This document shows positions 62,301-63,290 of a stretch of 64,000 bases of DNA, in pieces; the first letter of the stretch is position 1; each line of letters starts with the position of its first letter. The stretch is taken from positions 4,507,507 through 4,571,506 of the forward strand of contig NC_083647.1 in assembly GCF_963576545.1 (NCBI RefSeq), written 5' to 3'. This DNA is from Limanda limanda (lineage: Eukaryota; Chordata; Actinopteri; Pleuronectiformes; Pleuronectidae). A program made the translations under genes and the position numbers. The notes under the pieces are model-generated. The model searched no databases. It was not told the DNA's origin and saw only the letters and a program-made list of their open reading frames with translations.

Positions 62301-63290
62301 TGAAGCCGTAGATTGAATAAATTCTGAAGGAATTGTTGCAGAGGGAGTGCAAAGTGAAACTCAACTATTGGATCTGCCCATTTATTTGGATCTTCACCAA
62401 CATGTTGTGGTTATCTTTCCACTCCAAGTGTCTTGGTAATCAGTGCAGTAGCTTTTGCGCAATTGCATATCCTGCTTACTAAAGCAGATTTCAGATATGG
62501 CCTGCGGGTAAAATCTGGAGAATTCGCTACTACCCGCAGTTTGCACAACGCAGCGGGCTGTTCTCTGCAAAGACGTGTTCAATCCAGTGGTGGATCCCTG
62601 CTGTGTACTCACATCAAATTCTCCAGGAATTCTATGGACATTATAGCAGGAGGATCGGAGAGAGTCCGGAGAAACTTCAGACGGTCTAACTCTGACATTT
62701 GCATTCACACATGCACCCTGAAGTTTACAGCTTGTTTAAAAGCAGCTTAACAGACAAAAAAACAAAACGAGAATATAAGCTCGTTGGTGGAGGAAATATT
62801 TCAAGTATTTCTTTACCTTGATGGAAACCAGTGCTCGGAGCAAAGGCCCGTAGAGGATGATTTGAGAATCTGGAGACATTTCCATCTCCACATGAAGTCT
62901 GTCAGGGGGAAGCTCGCATGGGTCAGCGGGCAACCGGCTGTGAGCAGCTGAGGAGGATGTTGCGAAGCGTGGTGGGACGCTGTGGGGTATGGATGTTTGT
63001 TCCGGGGGACGCATAGATGACAGCATGGACTCTTCCATCTCAGACACTAGATAACCAAAGCAAGCAAGTAGCGGATAAGATTATGAAAAACACTGATAAG
63101 TTGAAGCTTTTACAGACAGTTAAAACTCCTATTGTTTGATTAAAAACAACTGTAGAAAACTGATACGAAAGCAGTGCACGTACGTGACTGTTTGAGTTGC
63201 TCATCAGCCTTCTGGGGATAGATGGGGTGCCAGGTGTAGTCAATGATGAGCAAGAAGTTGGGTACACTCCAGCAATCCACCCAGCCAGCT
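1189..63290 (-). CDS. bltp1: bltp1 (KIAA1109) bridge-like lipid transfer protein 1, internal 70 coding exons
   Basis: Seen: 70 exons on the minus strand join in one open frame (13,095 nt) with no stop or frameshift. Every junction has a splice site in matching phase. Known of the family: BLTP1/Tweek/LPD-3/Csf1 is a roughly 5000-residue rod with a hydrophobic groove of repeated beta modules. It is anchored in the ER by an N-terminal helix and moves phospholipid in bulk at membrane contact sites. It is linked to phosphatidylethanolamine supply, phosphoinositides and synaptic vesicle recycling, and human mutations cause Alkuraya-Kucinskas syndrome. Exon peptides follow the human protein in order with no missing block. 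Inferred: functional gene, partial at both ends. The anchor and first roughly 600 residues are upstream of the window and the last roughly 70 residues downstream. No promoter, UTR or poly(A) signal of this gene is inside. Exons below are numbered from the 5' side of the window. Confidence 0.96.
1361..3153 (-). other. intron between exons 70 and 69
   Basis: 1.8-kb intron. Apart from the SINE-like copy at 2830-3035 nothing is recognised. A 129-codon plus-strand open frame at 2418-2807 has no recognisable domain and an unremarkable composition. Confidence 0.7.
2830..3035 (-). repeat. tRNA-derived SINE-like element
   Basis: On the minus strand a box-A-like TAGCTCACCTGGTAGA is followed by a degenerate box-B-like GGTTGATTC, then a diverged body with a GA-rich patch and a T/A-rich end. 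This is the layout of a tRNA-derived SINE. It lies in the intron between exons 70 and 69. An old copy, since box B is damaged. Confidence 0.55.
3154..3288 (-). CDS. bltp1: bltp1 window exon 69
   Basis: 135 nt. SDSKPKVECSVV, TEFTDHICVTMDAELIMFLH and DLVSAYLKEKEK. Acceptor ttctattcag, donor gtttgt. A SINE-like repeat lies about 120 bases downstream in the next intron. Confidence 0.97.
4115..4309 (-). CDS. bltp1: bltp1 window exon 68
   Basis: 195 nt. LNLLRNVEANNQESGVAAKS, NHETETIFALPRMQLDFKSI and HVQDPEEPSLS. Acceptor ccgcttcag, donor gtacgg. Confidence 0.96.
4915..5118 (-). CDS. bltp1: bltp1 window exon 67
   Basis: 204 nt. STYIVQTLDFHLGHNTMVTK, KITRRRHENPPHGVATVKEW and FNYVTAMRNE. Acceptor atttgtccag, donor gtaaca. 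Confidence 0.97.
5327..5578 (-). CDS. bltp1: bltp1 window exon 66
   Basis: 252 nt. DAAHHRHWPGVLKVIAGCHI, MSLHGNHMTLACFHGPNFRS and ALFHLEEPNIAFWTEAQKIW. Among the most conserved exons. Acceptor gtcacacag, donor gtgagg. Confidence 0.97.
5960..6177 (-). CDS. bltp1: bltp1 window exon 65
   Basis: 218 nt. EIFVHGDLQWDIFQVIISRS, LIKIGMKLQEFFTQQFDTSK and RALSTWGPGPYLPPKTPVIN. Acceptor ctccttccag, donor gtaagc splitting a Tyr codon. Confidence 0.97.
6764..6953 (-). CDS. bltp1: bltp1 window exon 64
   Basis: 190 nt. HISEHPNQQPSHKIQITMGS, TEARVDYMGSSILMGVFSNA and LQDEWKVNLCSVDTS. Acceptor ttttctag, donor gtagga. No long ATG-started ORF; identified by homology and phase. Confidence 0.96.
7275..7420. repeat. 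dispersed-repeat fragment
   Basis: Contains tgtctcaaattcaaggaggctgcatttgaaaaccgattcattgcg-type sequence (split here by eye into motifs), related to the copy at 58785-58980 and to a common fish non-autonomous DNA element as I remember it. Terminal repeats are not resolved. Confidence 0.35.
8300..8457 (-). CDS. bltp1: bltp1 window exon 63
   Basis: 158 nt. WTTSGLKSQGRLSVGSNRD, REISMSVGLGRSKLDSKGG and VVGGNIDVNTLEMV. Acceptor ctcccgcag, donor gtgagt. An earlier GT inside the Val codon is rejected because it breaks the phase to exon 64. Confidence 0.97.
8780..9050 (+). repeat. AGGTTA-type array with GT microsatellite
   Basis: Degenerate tandem of aggttaagtt-like units (about 8893-8980), followed by gtcctcactaagatagac and a TGTGTG tract (about 9007-9050). 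The upstream segment contains gggacaaaaaaagtcccacaa, a small inverted repeat. The combination is common in fish introns. Confidence 0.5.
9658..9811 (-). CDS. bltp1: bltp1 window exon 62
   Basis: 154 nt. SVTKTSTPSFSKNGKAAGQQ, WETLVVFAINLKQLTVQMNM and SNVMGNN. Acceptor ttcctacag, donor gtaagt. It ends two bases into a Thr codon. Confidence 0.96.
9947..10189 (-). CDS. bltp1: bltp1 window exon 61 (linker)
   Basis: 243 nt. SGPATPDSAENVTQHLSPES, PQSPNVFSEHSTGSNMSPGG and RTRSVSDSSAPRR. Ser/Pro-rich. Acceptor ttgcttcag, donor gtgatt. A proline-rich open frame in another phase is a shadow. Confidence 0.95.
10700..10837 (-). CDS. bltp1: bltp1 window exon 60
   Basis: 138 nt. VCDIGSASFKYDMRRLSEIL then RAWYRRSIARRLFLGDQTIN. 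Start of the strongly conserved C-terminal third. Acceptor tctcctcttag, donor gtgact. Confidence 0.97.
11519..12080. mobile_element. MITE-like element with terminal inverted repeats, nested insert
   Basis: The left end (ccctgttcatgcctggtatt at 11521) and the reverse complement of the right end (ccctcttcagatctagtatt) are clearly similar, so the ends are inverted repeats. Internally another repeat sits at 11804-11932. The same end sequences recur at 28605-29126. No transposase is encoded, so it is non-autonomous. Confidence 0.55.
11804..11932 (+). repeat. teleost dispersed repeat nested in the 11519-12080 element
   Basis: Begins taaaggttcagtgtgtagaa and contains acatctagtggtgaagttgc, a very common repeat sequence in percomorph fishes (recognised from memory). 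Truncated at its 3' side. Confidence 0.5.
12256..12432 (-). CDS. bltp1: bltp1 window exon 59
   Basis: 177 nt. TVDEEPSSVTG, RKDSLSINLEFVKVSLSRMR and KMDTTLINIS. Acceptor ttttccttaag, donor gtacat. It ends one base into an Ala codon. Confidence 0.96.
12868..13068 (-). CDS. bltp1: bltp1 window exon 58
   Basis: 201 nt. GSPLGRSRHSSSQSDLT then SFTACMSDFSLYVFHPYGAG, the clearest single diagnostic peptide of this gene, and a Gly/Pro tail. Acceptor cctccctccag, donor gtacga. Confidence 0.97.
13577..13775 (-). CDS. bltp1: bltp1 window exon 57 (Pro-rich insertion)
   Basis: 199 nt. PSQIRFSCLPM then SRVECMLKLPSLDLVFSSNR, conserved, followed by a Gly/Pro/His/Thr-rich segment (about 13577-13660) that replaces a Ser/Thr-rich segment in human. 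Acceptor tttgtgtccag, donor gtatga. Confidence 0.95.
14363..14397 (+). repeat. (TAA)n microsatellite
   Basis: About eleven uninterrupted TAA/ATA units in the intron between exons 57 and 56. Confidence 0.95.
14915..14938 (+). repeat. (AATA)n microsatellite
   Basis: Five to six AATA/TAAA units in the same AT-rich intron. Confidence 0.9.
15111..15250 (-). CDS. bltp1: bltp1 window exon 56
   Basis: 140 nt. VASQEEDMGQFDPVEQLEES then AYSSFPVDVVVYVRVQ. Acceptor actctctcag, donor gtacga. Phase 0 at its 3' end. Confidence 0.96.
15341..15502 (-). CDS. bltp1: bltp1 window exon 55
   Basis: 162 nt. KGKGSGGVKAAKLYAWVALQ, TLPEEMVISPCLLDFLEKAL and ETIPITPVERSF. Acceptor tgtctgcag. Donor gttgtt is weak, but the 90-nt intron and human spacing support it. 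Confidence 0.95.
15862..16051 (-). CDS. bltp1: bltp1 window exon 54
   Basis: 190 nt. LHYNSKTLKTESPN, ASRGSSLPRTLSKESKLYGM and a six-proline run before IPS. Acceptor ttccctgcag, donor gtactg. The intron separating it from exon 53 is only 81 nt. Confidence 0.96.
16133..16313 (-). CDS. bltp1: bltp1 window exon 53
   Basis: 181 nt. SCERSLRSLDQESPPKKKKL, TYTSTTHLLAGKKCPSSLQT and METTVFYIPGVDVK. Acceptor gtctatag, donor gtcagt. The run-on frame into the next intron is not coding. Phase 0 at its 3' end. Confidence 0.96.
16604..16819 (-). CDS. bltp1: bltp1 window exon 52
   Basis: 216 nt. QASQRKSSGFSAVSQLFSER, RSLGGPTTERNIDFELDVRV and EIDSGKCVLHPTT, ending DISLRR. Acceptor tgttcacag, donor gtacga. 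Confidence 0.95.
17001..17269 (-). CDS. bltp1: bltp1 window exon 51 (His-rich linker)
   Basis: 269 nt. FPEESEVDLLSVSIDEPSH, then a His-rich run (PHHHPHLHSS) not recalled from mammals, SVFSAPGTPVVFSPTLPFQ, and acidic SSSSSEDSEKEDEFEREKP. Acceptor tttgaag (weak tract), donor gtgagt splitting an Ile codon. Confidence 0.94.
17270..20088 (-). other. intron between exons 51 and 50
   Basis: 2.8-kb intron. Besides the repeat at 19540-19800, no coding sequence, RNA gene or clear regulatory element is seen. Confidence 0.7.
19540..19800 (+). repeat. teleost dispersed repeat
   Basis: Begins aaaggagacatgttatgctc and contains cgcagctcctcttttcagcc and ctgattggccaactagcc, resembling a widespread percomorph repeat from memory. 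Terminal repeats not resolved. It sits in the 2.8-kb intron between exons 51 and 50. Confidence 0.45.
20089..20179 (-). CDS. bltp1: bltp1 window exon 50
   Basis: 91 nt. SRIGDVDDLPDIRMD then ASSPGPRVTFNIQDT. Acceptor gtgtatttag, donor gtaaaa. A further AG six bases into the exon would delete two serines; human spacing favours the longer form. The 2.8-kb intron downstream is one of the largest. Confidence 0.94.
20640..20752 (-). CDS. bltp1: bltp1 window exon 49
   Basis: 113 nt. AASLKDKWGLGYKPSYNRSK then SISAAAGRPPLKRMDRQ. Acceptor tgctctgtag, donor gtaaca. It has no long ATG-started ORF. Placed by phase and homology. Confidence 0.95.
20894..21017 (-). CDS. bltp1: bltp1 window exon 48
   Basis: 124 nt. 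KLGASEGTINQEIQRYQQLE then VAVNDIRRDVRKKLRRSSMR, a strongly basic helix-like segment. Acceptor catgagtgcag, donor gtaaaa. Phase 0 at its 3' end. Confidence 0.97.
21156..21286 (-). CDS. bltp1: bltp1 window exon 47
   Basis: 131 nt. ETIDPRRQMVMGNQVIDPRG then KRVVDIRELNEQAKVIDDL. The first half differs from human in the middle of the exon while the second half is near-identical. Acceptor gacccaacag, donor gtaaga. It ends two bases into a Lys codon. Confidence 0.95.
21287..22711 (-). other. intron between exons 47 and 46
   Basis: 1.4-kb intron; contains the inverted-end element at 22180-22625, otherwise nothing recognised. Confidence 0.7.
22180..22625. mobile_element. MITE-like element with inverted ends
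   Basis: Left part reads aatgtctgtacagtaaatat, then ttagcttagcttagctcaaagactgg. The right end reverse-complements to atgtctgttaaatatcaagt, giving matching inverted termini. Common teleost element type from memory. Located in the intron between exons 47 and 46. Confidence 0.55.
22712..22938 (-). CDS. bltp1: bltp1 window exon 46
   Basis: 227 nt. SNSAGTWTLNVLWK, MCGIDVHMDPNIGKRLNALG and an acidic DDIADLNSVNMADLSDEDEV end. Acceptor tcctcaaaacag, donor gtcagt. Phase 0 at its 3' end. Confidence 0.97.
23103..23162 (-). CDS. bltp1: bltp1 window exon 45 (60 nt, GC donor)
   Basis: 60 nt: VVPDGTYEVCSRTTGQPSA with split codons at both ends. Acceptor cgtgtgcag. The donor is GC (cag/gcaagt), not GT. Joining to exon 46 gives AESNSAGTWTLNV with exactly the human spacing, whereas the nearest GT, four bases further on, would shift the frame. 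Confidence 0.92.
23503..23701 (-). CDS. bltp1: bltp1 window exon 44
   Basis: 199 nt. ANHNIDFDASS (differs from human), then ALVLTIESTLITACSSESLV and NFCIRFAEGFETSWDDWKPE. Acceptor cctccgccag, donor gtgagt. The donor splits a Cys codon, so a run-on ORF would read a false Glu and stop. Confidence 0.96.
23702..25978 (-). other. intron between exons 44 and 43
   Basis: 2.3-kb intron; contains the LINE fragment (opposite in sense to the host gene) and an A-rich run near 25850. Nothing else recognised. Confidence 0.7.
24235..24655 (+). mobile_element. non-LTR retrotransposon (LINE) 3' fragment
   Basis: Decayed end of a reverse-transcriptase ORF: FLRWVSELSFTDKVRSSDIR and RLRWFGHLTGY are the familiar C-terminal pattern of a fish LINE. 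It is followed by a frame-broken Pro/Arg-Thr-Arg-rich tail and ends at gataagcagaagacaatgga with tggatgg-like sequence. 5'-truncated, frameshifted and inactive. Family not assigned. Confidence 0.65.
25979..26190 (-). CDS. bltp1: bltp1 window exon 43
   Basis: 212 nt. VLFWLNYKAAYDNWNEQR, KDIHMATKEVVDKLPGIQQT and FLQLTVNDLGICLPI. Acceptor ccctcctgcag, donor gtacac. Phase 0 at its 3' end. Confidence 0.97.
27412..27580 (-). CDS. bltp1: bltp1 window exon 42
   Basis: 169 nt. VYEEAGSDFHQVAYFRTRIG and EAVLITLNRPIVFAQPVAFD. Acceptor tactgtacag, donor gtgcca. It ends one base into an Ala codon. Confidence 0.97.
27722..27910 (-). CDS. bltp1: bltp1 window exon 41
   Basis: 63 codons, phase 0 to 0. MTATTPSMRAVRFETGLIEL and YLKLFGKCQVDLNLALGQIV. 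Acceptor ttgattacag, donor gtacaa. One of the best-conserved stretches in the gene. Confidence 0.97.
27911..29502 (-). other. intron between exons 41 and 40
   Basis: 1.6-kb intron dominated by the element at 28605-29126 and its CT/CA simple repeat. No other feature. Confidence 0.7.
28605..29126. mobile_element. MITE-like element, second copy of the 11519-12080 family
   Basis: Its right end (gctaataccagatctgaacagg) and the internal ccaggtgtgaacagg match the ends of the element at 11519-12080. The left side is degraded and holds a (CT)n run at about 28866-28884. Confidence 0.5.
29503..29600 (-). CDS. bltp1: bltp1 window exon 40
   Basis: 98 nt. GEQPIPLWNEHDTSTDADK then KPKILLYSLSLMFK. Acceptor atgcgtgcag, donor gtattt. 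Phase 0 at its 3' end. Confidence 0.96.
30041..30115 (+). repeat. short dispersed-repeat fragment
   Basis: agattagatgaactttattg followed by diverged sequence resembles a common fish repeat. Fragment only. Confidence 0.3.
30228..30333 (-). CDS. bltp1: bltp1 window exon 39
   Basis: 106 nt. IGSFEHNLTTDLLNHLVFLQ then KVFMKEVNEVIQKVS. Acceptor tgatgtgcag, donor gtactg. It ends one base into a Gly codon. Confidence 0.96.
30421..30665 (-). CDS. bltp1: bltp1 window exon 38
   Basis: 245 nt. AQTSFTFELPNHKLCFQSKV, MSTMPPSASLTLPPVTMSGE and QGNYLQGNYLRCVAE. Acceptor tcccctctag, donor gtaaga. Phase 0 at its 3' end. The next intron is only 87 nt. Confidence 0.96.
31729..31964 (-). CDS. bltp1: bltp1 window exon 37
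   Basis: 236 nt. QPPNREDTPTPQPSDKASS, NEFPQLPEGLEKKPIVLKFS and IGAALLPSLKAEYKMGRVKS, then HGMTG. Acceptor ttccatcacag, donor gtgtgt. Confidence 0.96.
32724..32930 (-). CDS. bltp1: bltp1 window exon 36
   Basis: 207 nt. TVVKCNIAKSQALYSAQRGL, NNAAVFKVGAIMINIPQHPA and TLHSMMVRSSHQLSKQISDL. Very highly conserved. Acceptor ttgtgtttcag, donor gtatgt. It ends two bases into an Ile codon. Confidence 0.97.
33199..33249 (-). CDS. bltp1: bltp1 window exon 35 (51-nt exon)
   Basis: Only 51 nt: LEDFPTSPTSTAKQEF plus split codons at both ends. Acceptor gcttgcatag, donor gtatgt. The smallest exon in the window, placed by phase and by the contiguous human sequence on both sides. Confidence 0.93.
33250..34728 (-). 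other. intron between exons 35 and 34
   Basis: 1.5-kb AT-rich intron; only the repeat at 33460-33810 is recognised. Confidence 0.7.
33460..33810. repeat. hAT-type MITE-like repeat
   Basis: Left end caggggtttccaaacgtttc. The right end contains gggggtcccgacccctagtttgg, whose reverse complement resembles the left end. This layout is typical of short non-autonomous hAT-type repeats in fish. Internal sequence is unrecognised. Confidence 0.45.
34729..34822 (-). CDS. bltp1: bltp1 window exon 34
   Basis: 94 nt. ILHQKMTETCASAHIGGVNI then VLLEGITPDI. Acceptor ctttttacag, donor gtatgt. It ends two bases into a Gln codon completed by exon 35. A run of seven G/C bases lies inside the Gly-Gly-Val codons. 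Confidence 0.95.
35126..35389 (-). CDS. bltp1: bltp1 window exon 33
   Basis: 264 nt. PSEPLCKVIFENEQQ, a Pro/Gly/Arg-rich loop, EPQHVTLIVFGIGMVNRTHL, then EADIGGLTMEAELKKIHGSF. Acceptor tttctacag, donor gtgagg. It ends one base into an Asp codon. Confidence 0.96.
36300..36498 (-). CDS. bltp1: bltp1 window exon 32
   Basis: 199 nt. VSRKGSRDVADHMAIQMDDS and ECWQNMYKLLNFYSLISDPT, then GILEKSSPENCLS. Acceptor acttttttcag, donor gtggga. It follows a 3-kb intron and ends one base into an Asp codon. Confidence 0.96.
36499..39519 (-). other. largest intron, between exons 32 and 31
   Basis: 3.0-kb intron. Apart from the repeat near its 3' end (gene orientation), several short ATG frames occur on both strands but none shows a recognisable protein, splice-linked homology or RNA structure. 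Confidence 0.7.
36693..36990 (+). repeat. MITE-like repeat (Harbinger-type start)
   Basis: Starts tggggcctcatttataaaac and continues with taggattcatcctaaaagtg and acgtgcgcac, the usual beginning of a widespread fish Harbinger-type MITE as remembered. The right terminus is not found. Confidence 0.45.
39520..40099 (-). CDS. bltp1: bltp1 window exon 31 (largest exon)
   Basis: 580 nt. GLVNRPPLEFKPALLIETFS, MALVRLIHQFSTMIDDIKAT, QTDIKLSRYTAGSASPTPTF and RSSDFSRSSRGSLNG, then a Gly/Pro-rich insertion and TSLGRSERRTSK. Acceptor gctatag. A second AG six bases upstream (exon from 40105) is also in frame and would add Ser-Tyr; the shorter form matches human spacing. Donor gtaatg. Phase 0 at its 3' end. 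Confidence 0.95.
40256..40431 (-). CDS. bltp1: bltp1 window exon 30
   Basis: 176 nt. VVFKPLLSYTGIQAQDTTPL, KMYFGEHLSFSGNLERLRAD and a basic SKERKNKRSK end. Acceptor ttccctcag, donor gtaaaa. Both splice phases fit the neighbouring exons and the peptide follows human BLTP1, although the exon lacks a long ATG-started ORF. Confidence 0.94.
41177..41352 (-). CDS. bltp1: bltp1 window exon 29
   Basis: 176 nt. NLPTIPSASDFNTVLSSDQN then TLDGTHSQHSTSQDDMADIE, ending AVQLADAQ. Acceptor acccgcag, donor gtaccg. The preceding intron is 1.85 kb. Phase 0 at its 3' end. Confidence 0.95.
43204..43365 (-). CDS. bltp1: bltp1 window exon 28
   Basis: 162 nt. NSLGTDVLTEHPLLPEPSPV and SFYNWMSNAVGNRTGAGNQE, then HNSLQT. 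Acceptor ttggcctcag, donor gtcaga. It ends one base into a Gly codon. Confidence 0.94.
44004..44238 (-). CDS. bltp1: bltp1 window exon 27 (alanine-tract linker)
   Basis: 235 nt. GSHPYQSLSYTSGDTAADSP, PRKESLLSNLTGSF and HNLLEGTPQR, then a five-alanine run from a GCC-type repeat (about 44032-44049) before TKSSSLTRTG. Acceptor catacccag, donor gtactc. The alanine tract is not in the mammalian sequence I recall. Confidence 0.94.
44985..45133 (-). CDS. bltp1: bltp1 window exon 26
   Basis: 149 nt. TVSEHTMLLEGACSRPPP then SGVEIMRKLSKSHTHSESAL. Acceptor attgtgaag (a short, weak pyrimidine tract), donor gtacca. Phase 0 at its 3' end. Confidence 0.93.
45353..45590 (-). CDS. bltp1: bltp1 window exon 25
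   Basis: 238 nt. NDGVPALVTLKKGLVALARQ and WMKFIVVTQGF, a Pro/Lys-rich variable loop, then GLDNGAALQSDTSADGAEFE. Acceptor cccaccacag, donor gtggga. It ends one base into an Ala codon. Confidence 0.95.
45864..46016 (-). CDS. bltp1: bltp1 window exon 24
   Basis: 51 codons, phase 0 to 0. IRSKYNRETKRARYLHENPS then CMLCNILHRYLQQADYAVIE. Acceptor gcccaacag, donor gtttgt. Cys-rich, as in human. Confidence 0.96.
46284..46345 (+). repeat. single end of a fold-back MITE
   Basis: aaagggatagttcattaaaa then atgaaattcactcactatct matches the left terminus of the fold-back element at 56839-57279. The partner end is absent, so this is a truncated copy. Confidence 0.5.
46650..46800 (-). CDS. bltp1: bltp1 window exon 23
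   Basis: 151 nt. QLNLLSTATPA, AIGAWLVPIDQLKSSLRKLD and RVCAVMGCIMTEALE. Acceptor tgtttacag, donor gtcagc. Phase 0 at its 3' end. The reading frame is open but lacks a long ATG-started ORF. Confidence 0.95.
47347..47498 (-). CDS. bltp1: bltp1 window exon 22
   Basis: 152 nt. DEGVESDDLKKDLPLMPPPP then MKLTIREIWFSFAAPTNVHS, both family signatures. Acceptor gctctgcag, donor gtatgt. It ends two bases into an Arg codon. Confidence 0.96.
48631..48842 (-). CDS. bltp1: bltp1 window exon 21
   Basis: 212 nt. GRQSGAILYNAFGVMGQSDT, a Gly/Ser-rich middle and TGSGYSTDVSDDNLAHDPMS, ending in acidic DSEDQ. Acceptor tttatag, donor gtaaga. Phase 0 at its 3' end. Confidence 0.95.
48958..49158 (-). CDS. bltp1: bltp1 window exon 20
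   Basis: 201 nt. IGTCAITAIPFEKSKVLFGL, an acidic FSLVDETDAQ region and EKWGWIMFECGIENLTVK. Acceptor cttccttag, donor gtgaaa. The FTTSPEKWGWIMF turn aligns with the human sequence. Confidence 0.94.
49342..49550 (-). CDS. bltp1: bltp1 window exon 19
   Basis: 209 nt. GIVEETPNTTEHGRP, TKMQPQSSGSLRSNAGIEKG and KEIAARLNVHRIHSQLRGLD. Acceptor cttctttcag, donor gttggt (weaker than most donors here). The junction recreates Asp before IGTCAITAIP of exon 20. Confidence 0.94.
49909..50036 (-). CDS. bltp1: bltp1 window exon 18
   Basis: 128 nt. VNLCLLQASVEEG then SVTHVSLVALCFDRIATQFR, nearly identical to human. Acceptor ttccttgcag, donor gtaatg. It ends two bases into an Arg codon. Confidence 0.96.
50838..50987 (-). 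CDS. bltp1: bltp1 window exon 17
   Basis: 50 codons, phase 0 to 0. A polar beginning (SQTGKQEHKVSKTEG) and the conserved VKIKGLQANVSIPK end. Acceptor atccactcag, donor gtgaga. Confidence 0.94.
51170..51290 (-). CDS. bltp1: bltp1 window exon 16
   Basis: 121 nt. YIESMVHFVSIRHPA, then ILDDLHGKVLNEAYQISK. Acceptor tgtgtttcag, donor gtgagt. Phase 0 at its 3' end. Confidence 0.95.
52413..52586 (-). CDS. bltp1: bltp1 window exon 15
   Basis: 174 nt. TPYTPLDKR, an acidic segment, then TRTTAIVEVKGAVNVVLTPL and VAESLDR. Acceptor ttgtcctcag, donor gtagac. This is the return from the linker to groove-type beta sequence. Confidence 0.95.
52728..52798 (-). CDS. bltp1: bltp1 window exon 14
   Basis: 71 nt. 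VIKQGLSASSLLDRGIQLMG, then Asp-Asn-Asn, ending two bases into a Ser codon. Acceptor catgtcag, donor gtattt. The exon has no methionine near its start, so it is easy to miss by ORF scanning. Confidence 0.93.
52930..53067 (-). CDS. bltp1: bltp1 window exon 13
   Basis: 46 codons, phase 0 to 0. NWSVKQPTNKRTSKSSLHRP then LDLDTPTSEESSASFDQL, matching human closely. Acceptor ctctgccag, donor gtctgt. Confidence 0.95.
53188..53461 (-). CDS. bltp1: bltp1 window exon 12 (Pro-rich linker)
   Basis: 274 nt. Starts RSSIYHSVEGPL, then a strongly proline-rich stretch (PLPMPPFLPPLPPQPLPS) that I do not recall from the mammalian protein, then the conserved SHTSQASFVSALAMEEE and a YQNYLAHYQ end. Acceptor cctccctcag, donor gtacat. 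Phase 0 at its 3' end. Confidence 0.93.
53462..54990 (-). other. intron between exons 12 and 11
   Basis: 1.5-kb AT-rich intron; only the A-tailed segment at 54300-54487 stands out. Confidence 0.7.
54300..54487 (+). repeat. A-tailed insertion-like segment
   Basis: AATAAA at 54461 is followed ten bases later by an uninterrupted A run (about 54476-54485), as at the end of a retroposed transcript or LINE. No gene match is recognised upstream, and target-site duplications are not identified. Confidence 0.3.
54991..55482 (-). CDS. bltp1: bltp1 window exon 11 (disordered linker)
   Basis: 492 nt, the second largest exon. Rich in Ser/Pro, with SRSDENVLDSPRQRRSYGSF and YFSAAEDFEPISSADEGPGT, then a basic KKKRRQQ run and a Gln/Pro tract. 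Acceptor atattgcag, donor gtcagc. The longest open frame of this region in another phase is only a shadow. The correct frame is fixed by the phases of exons 10 and 12. Confidence 0.94.
55676..55916 (-). CDS. bltp1: bltp1 window exon 10 (disordered linker)
   Basis: 241 nt. Begins GRVSGLKMDTHSP. The conserved middle is QHLSLQVPQRCHSSASSSEE followed by Ser/Ala-rich sequence, then an acidic Pro/Ser tail. Acceptor tttctcag, donor gtgagt. It ends two bases into an Asp codon. The composition indicates an unstructured linker. Confidence 0.93.
56230..56480 (-). CDS. bltp1: bltp1 window exon 9
   Basis: 251 nt. Contains LWFLWPEEPG, the Cys/Gly-rich CGCLGGCRFFGGTNMGLDFF and LEELTPSSSSAF, and ends near WIITKETSRVDG. 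Acceptor cactcctcag, donor gtatgg. The cysteine/glycine cluster is a conserved landmark of the family. Confidence 0.95.
56481..57595 (-). other. intron between exons 9 and 8
   Basis: 1.1-kb intron, 40 percent of it taken up by the fold-back element at 56839-57279. Confidence 0.75.
56839..57279. mobile_element. fold-back MITE with long inverted arms
   Basis: Arms of about 120-130 bases at 56839-56970 and 57160-57279 are reverse complements of each other. A perfect 24-base inverted match lies at 56944-56967 and 57165-57188 (core ggggtaaacagtgttgca). Ends read agggataattca and, reversed, agggctagttca. No coding capacity. The open frames on both strands are by-products of the palindrome. Confidence 0.75.
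57596..57927 (-). CDS. bltp1: bltp1 window exon 8
   Basis: 332 nt. Starts TGIIRVANCNLHNQAVGEGI and later reads WLEAGSVNLNLITADIALAA. Between them is a Gln/Gly/Pro-rich loop (QLAGQGPGPGQPLGLGQPP) that is longer and lower in complexity than the mammalian equivalent I recall. Acceptor cctcgctag, donor gtagaa. It ends two bases into an Arg codon. Confidence 0.95.
58058..58177 (-). CDS. bltp1: bltp1 window exon 7
   Basis: 40 codons, phase 0 to 0. Contains LKYTMTRLAVDGVDLFIVEH, a signature of this protein. Acceptor gtctttcag, donor gtaatt. Confidence 0.96.
58785..58980 (+). repeat. dispersed DNA-element fragment
   Basis: Contains gagtctcaattcatgggctg, tttgaagaccgattgcgtca, gtcgtcaccaagcaactgat and gtttgaatatcaagctt, recognised from memory as a common fish non-autonomous element. 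Related to 7275-7420. Lies in the intron between exons 7 and 6. Confidence 0.45.
59212..59340 (-). CDS. bltp1: bltp1 window exon 6
   Basis: 43 codons, phase 0 to 0. Contains WGETFVFHVVSREFQLEQP followed by ICQHGADRRICDAK. Acceptor gattattag, donor gtacaa. It begins with an internal ATG that is not a start codon, since the frame continues from exon 5. Confidence 0.95.
59695..59871 (-). CDS. bltp1: bltp1 window exon 5
   Basis: 59 codons, phase 0 to 0. Contains LSLSGLQMRAHAMFSAQG and LEYAWLIDMQAG, both almost identical to human BLTP1. Acceptor tgcccacag. Donor gtgcgt is followed by a short CA/GT-rich stretch. Confidence 0.96.
60556..60693 (-). CDS. bltp1: bltp1 window exon 4
   Basis: 46 codons, phase 0 to 0. 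Contains FLERLCFEMKKGYKETMLQL and ends in SDNYQ, as in the human protein. Acceptor gccctccag, donor gtatgg. Confidence 0.96.
61064..61282 (-). CDS. bltp1: bltp1 window exon 3
   Basis: 73 whole codons, phase 0 to 0. It starts ENYFGEDDMYTDFEEA (acidic), passes through a Ser/Thr-rich turn and ends LRPWDITVLINLYKVHGRLP plus Ile. Acceptor ttcccacag, donor gtaaga. The hydrophobic second half is typical of a strand in the lipid groove (inference from family structure). Confidence 0.95.
61283..62816 (-). other. intron between exons 3 and 2
   Basis: 1.5-kb intron with the fold-back repeat at 61786-62265 and a GC-richer block at 62430-62760 that carries a pseudo-exon-like segment. No homologous coding sequence recognised. 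Confidence 0.65.
61786..62265. repeat. diverged fold-back repeat
   Basis: cattcaccgacc/cattcaccaatg near the left and atattggtgaatg near the right are inverted, with AT-rich arms containing ttcttaaaat and attttaag. It looks like an old palindromic MITE. Arm identity is moderate. Confidence 0.4.
62817..63046 (-). CDS. bltp1: bltp1 window exon 2
   Basis: 230 nt. A Met/Ser/Pro-rich stretch (SEMEESMLSSMRPPEQ) leads into MSPDSQIILYGPLLRALVSI, a conserved groove strand. Acceptor ttatctag, donor gtaaag. It ends in phase 0 after Ile-Lys. The AT-rich intron that follows is 1.5 kb and contains a fold-back repeat and a pseudo-exon. Confidence 0.94.
63184..63290 (-). CDS. bltp1: bltp1 window exon 1
   Basis: Encodes AGWVDCWSVPNFLLIIDY and then a segment rich in charged residues. 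Acceptor tactccag, donor gtacgt. It starts with one base that completes the previous codon and ends one base into a Leu codon finished by the next exon. A second AG two bases downstream of the chosen acceptor (63288) would break the frame. This is the first exon in the window, and the upstream exon lies beyond 64000. Confidence 0.93.
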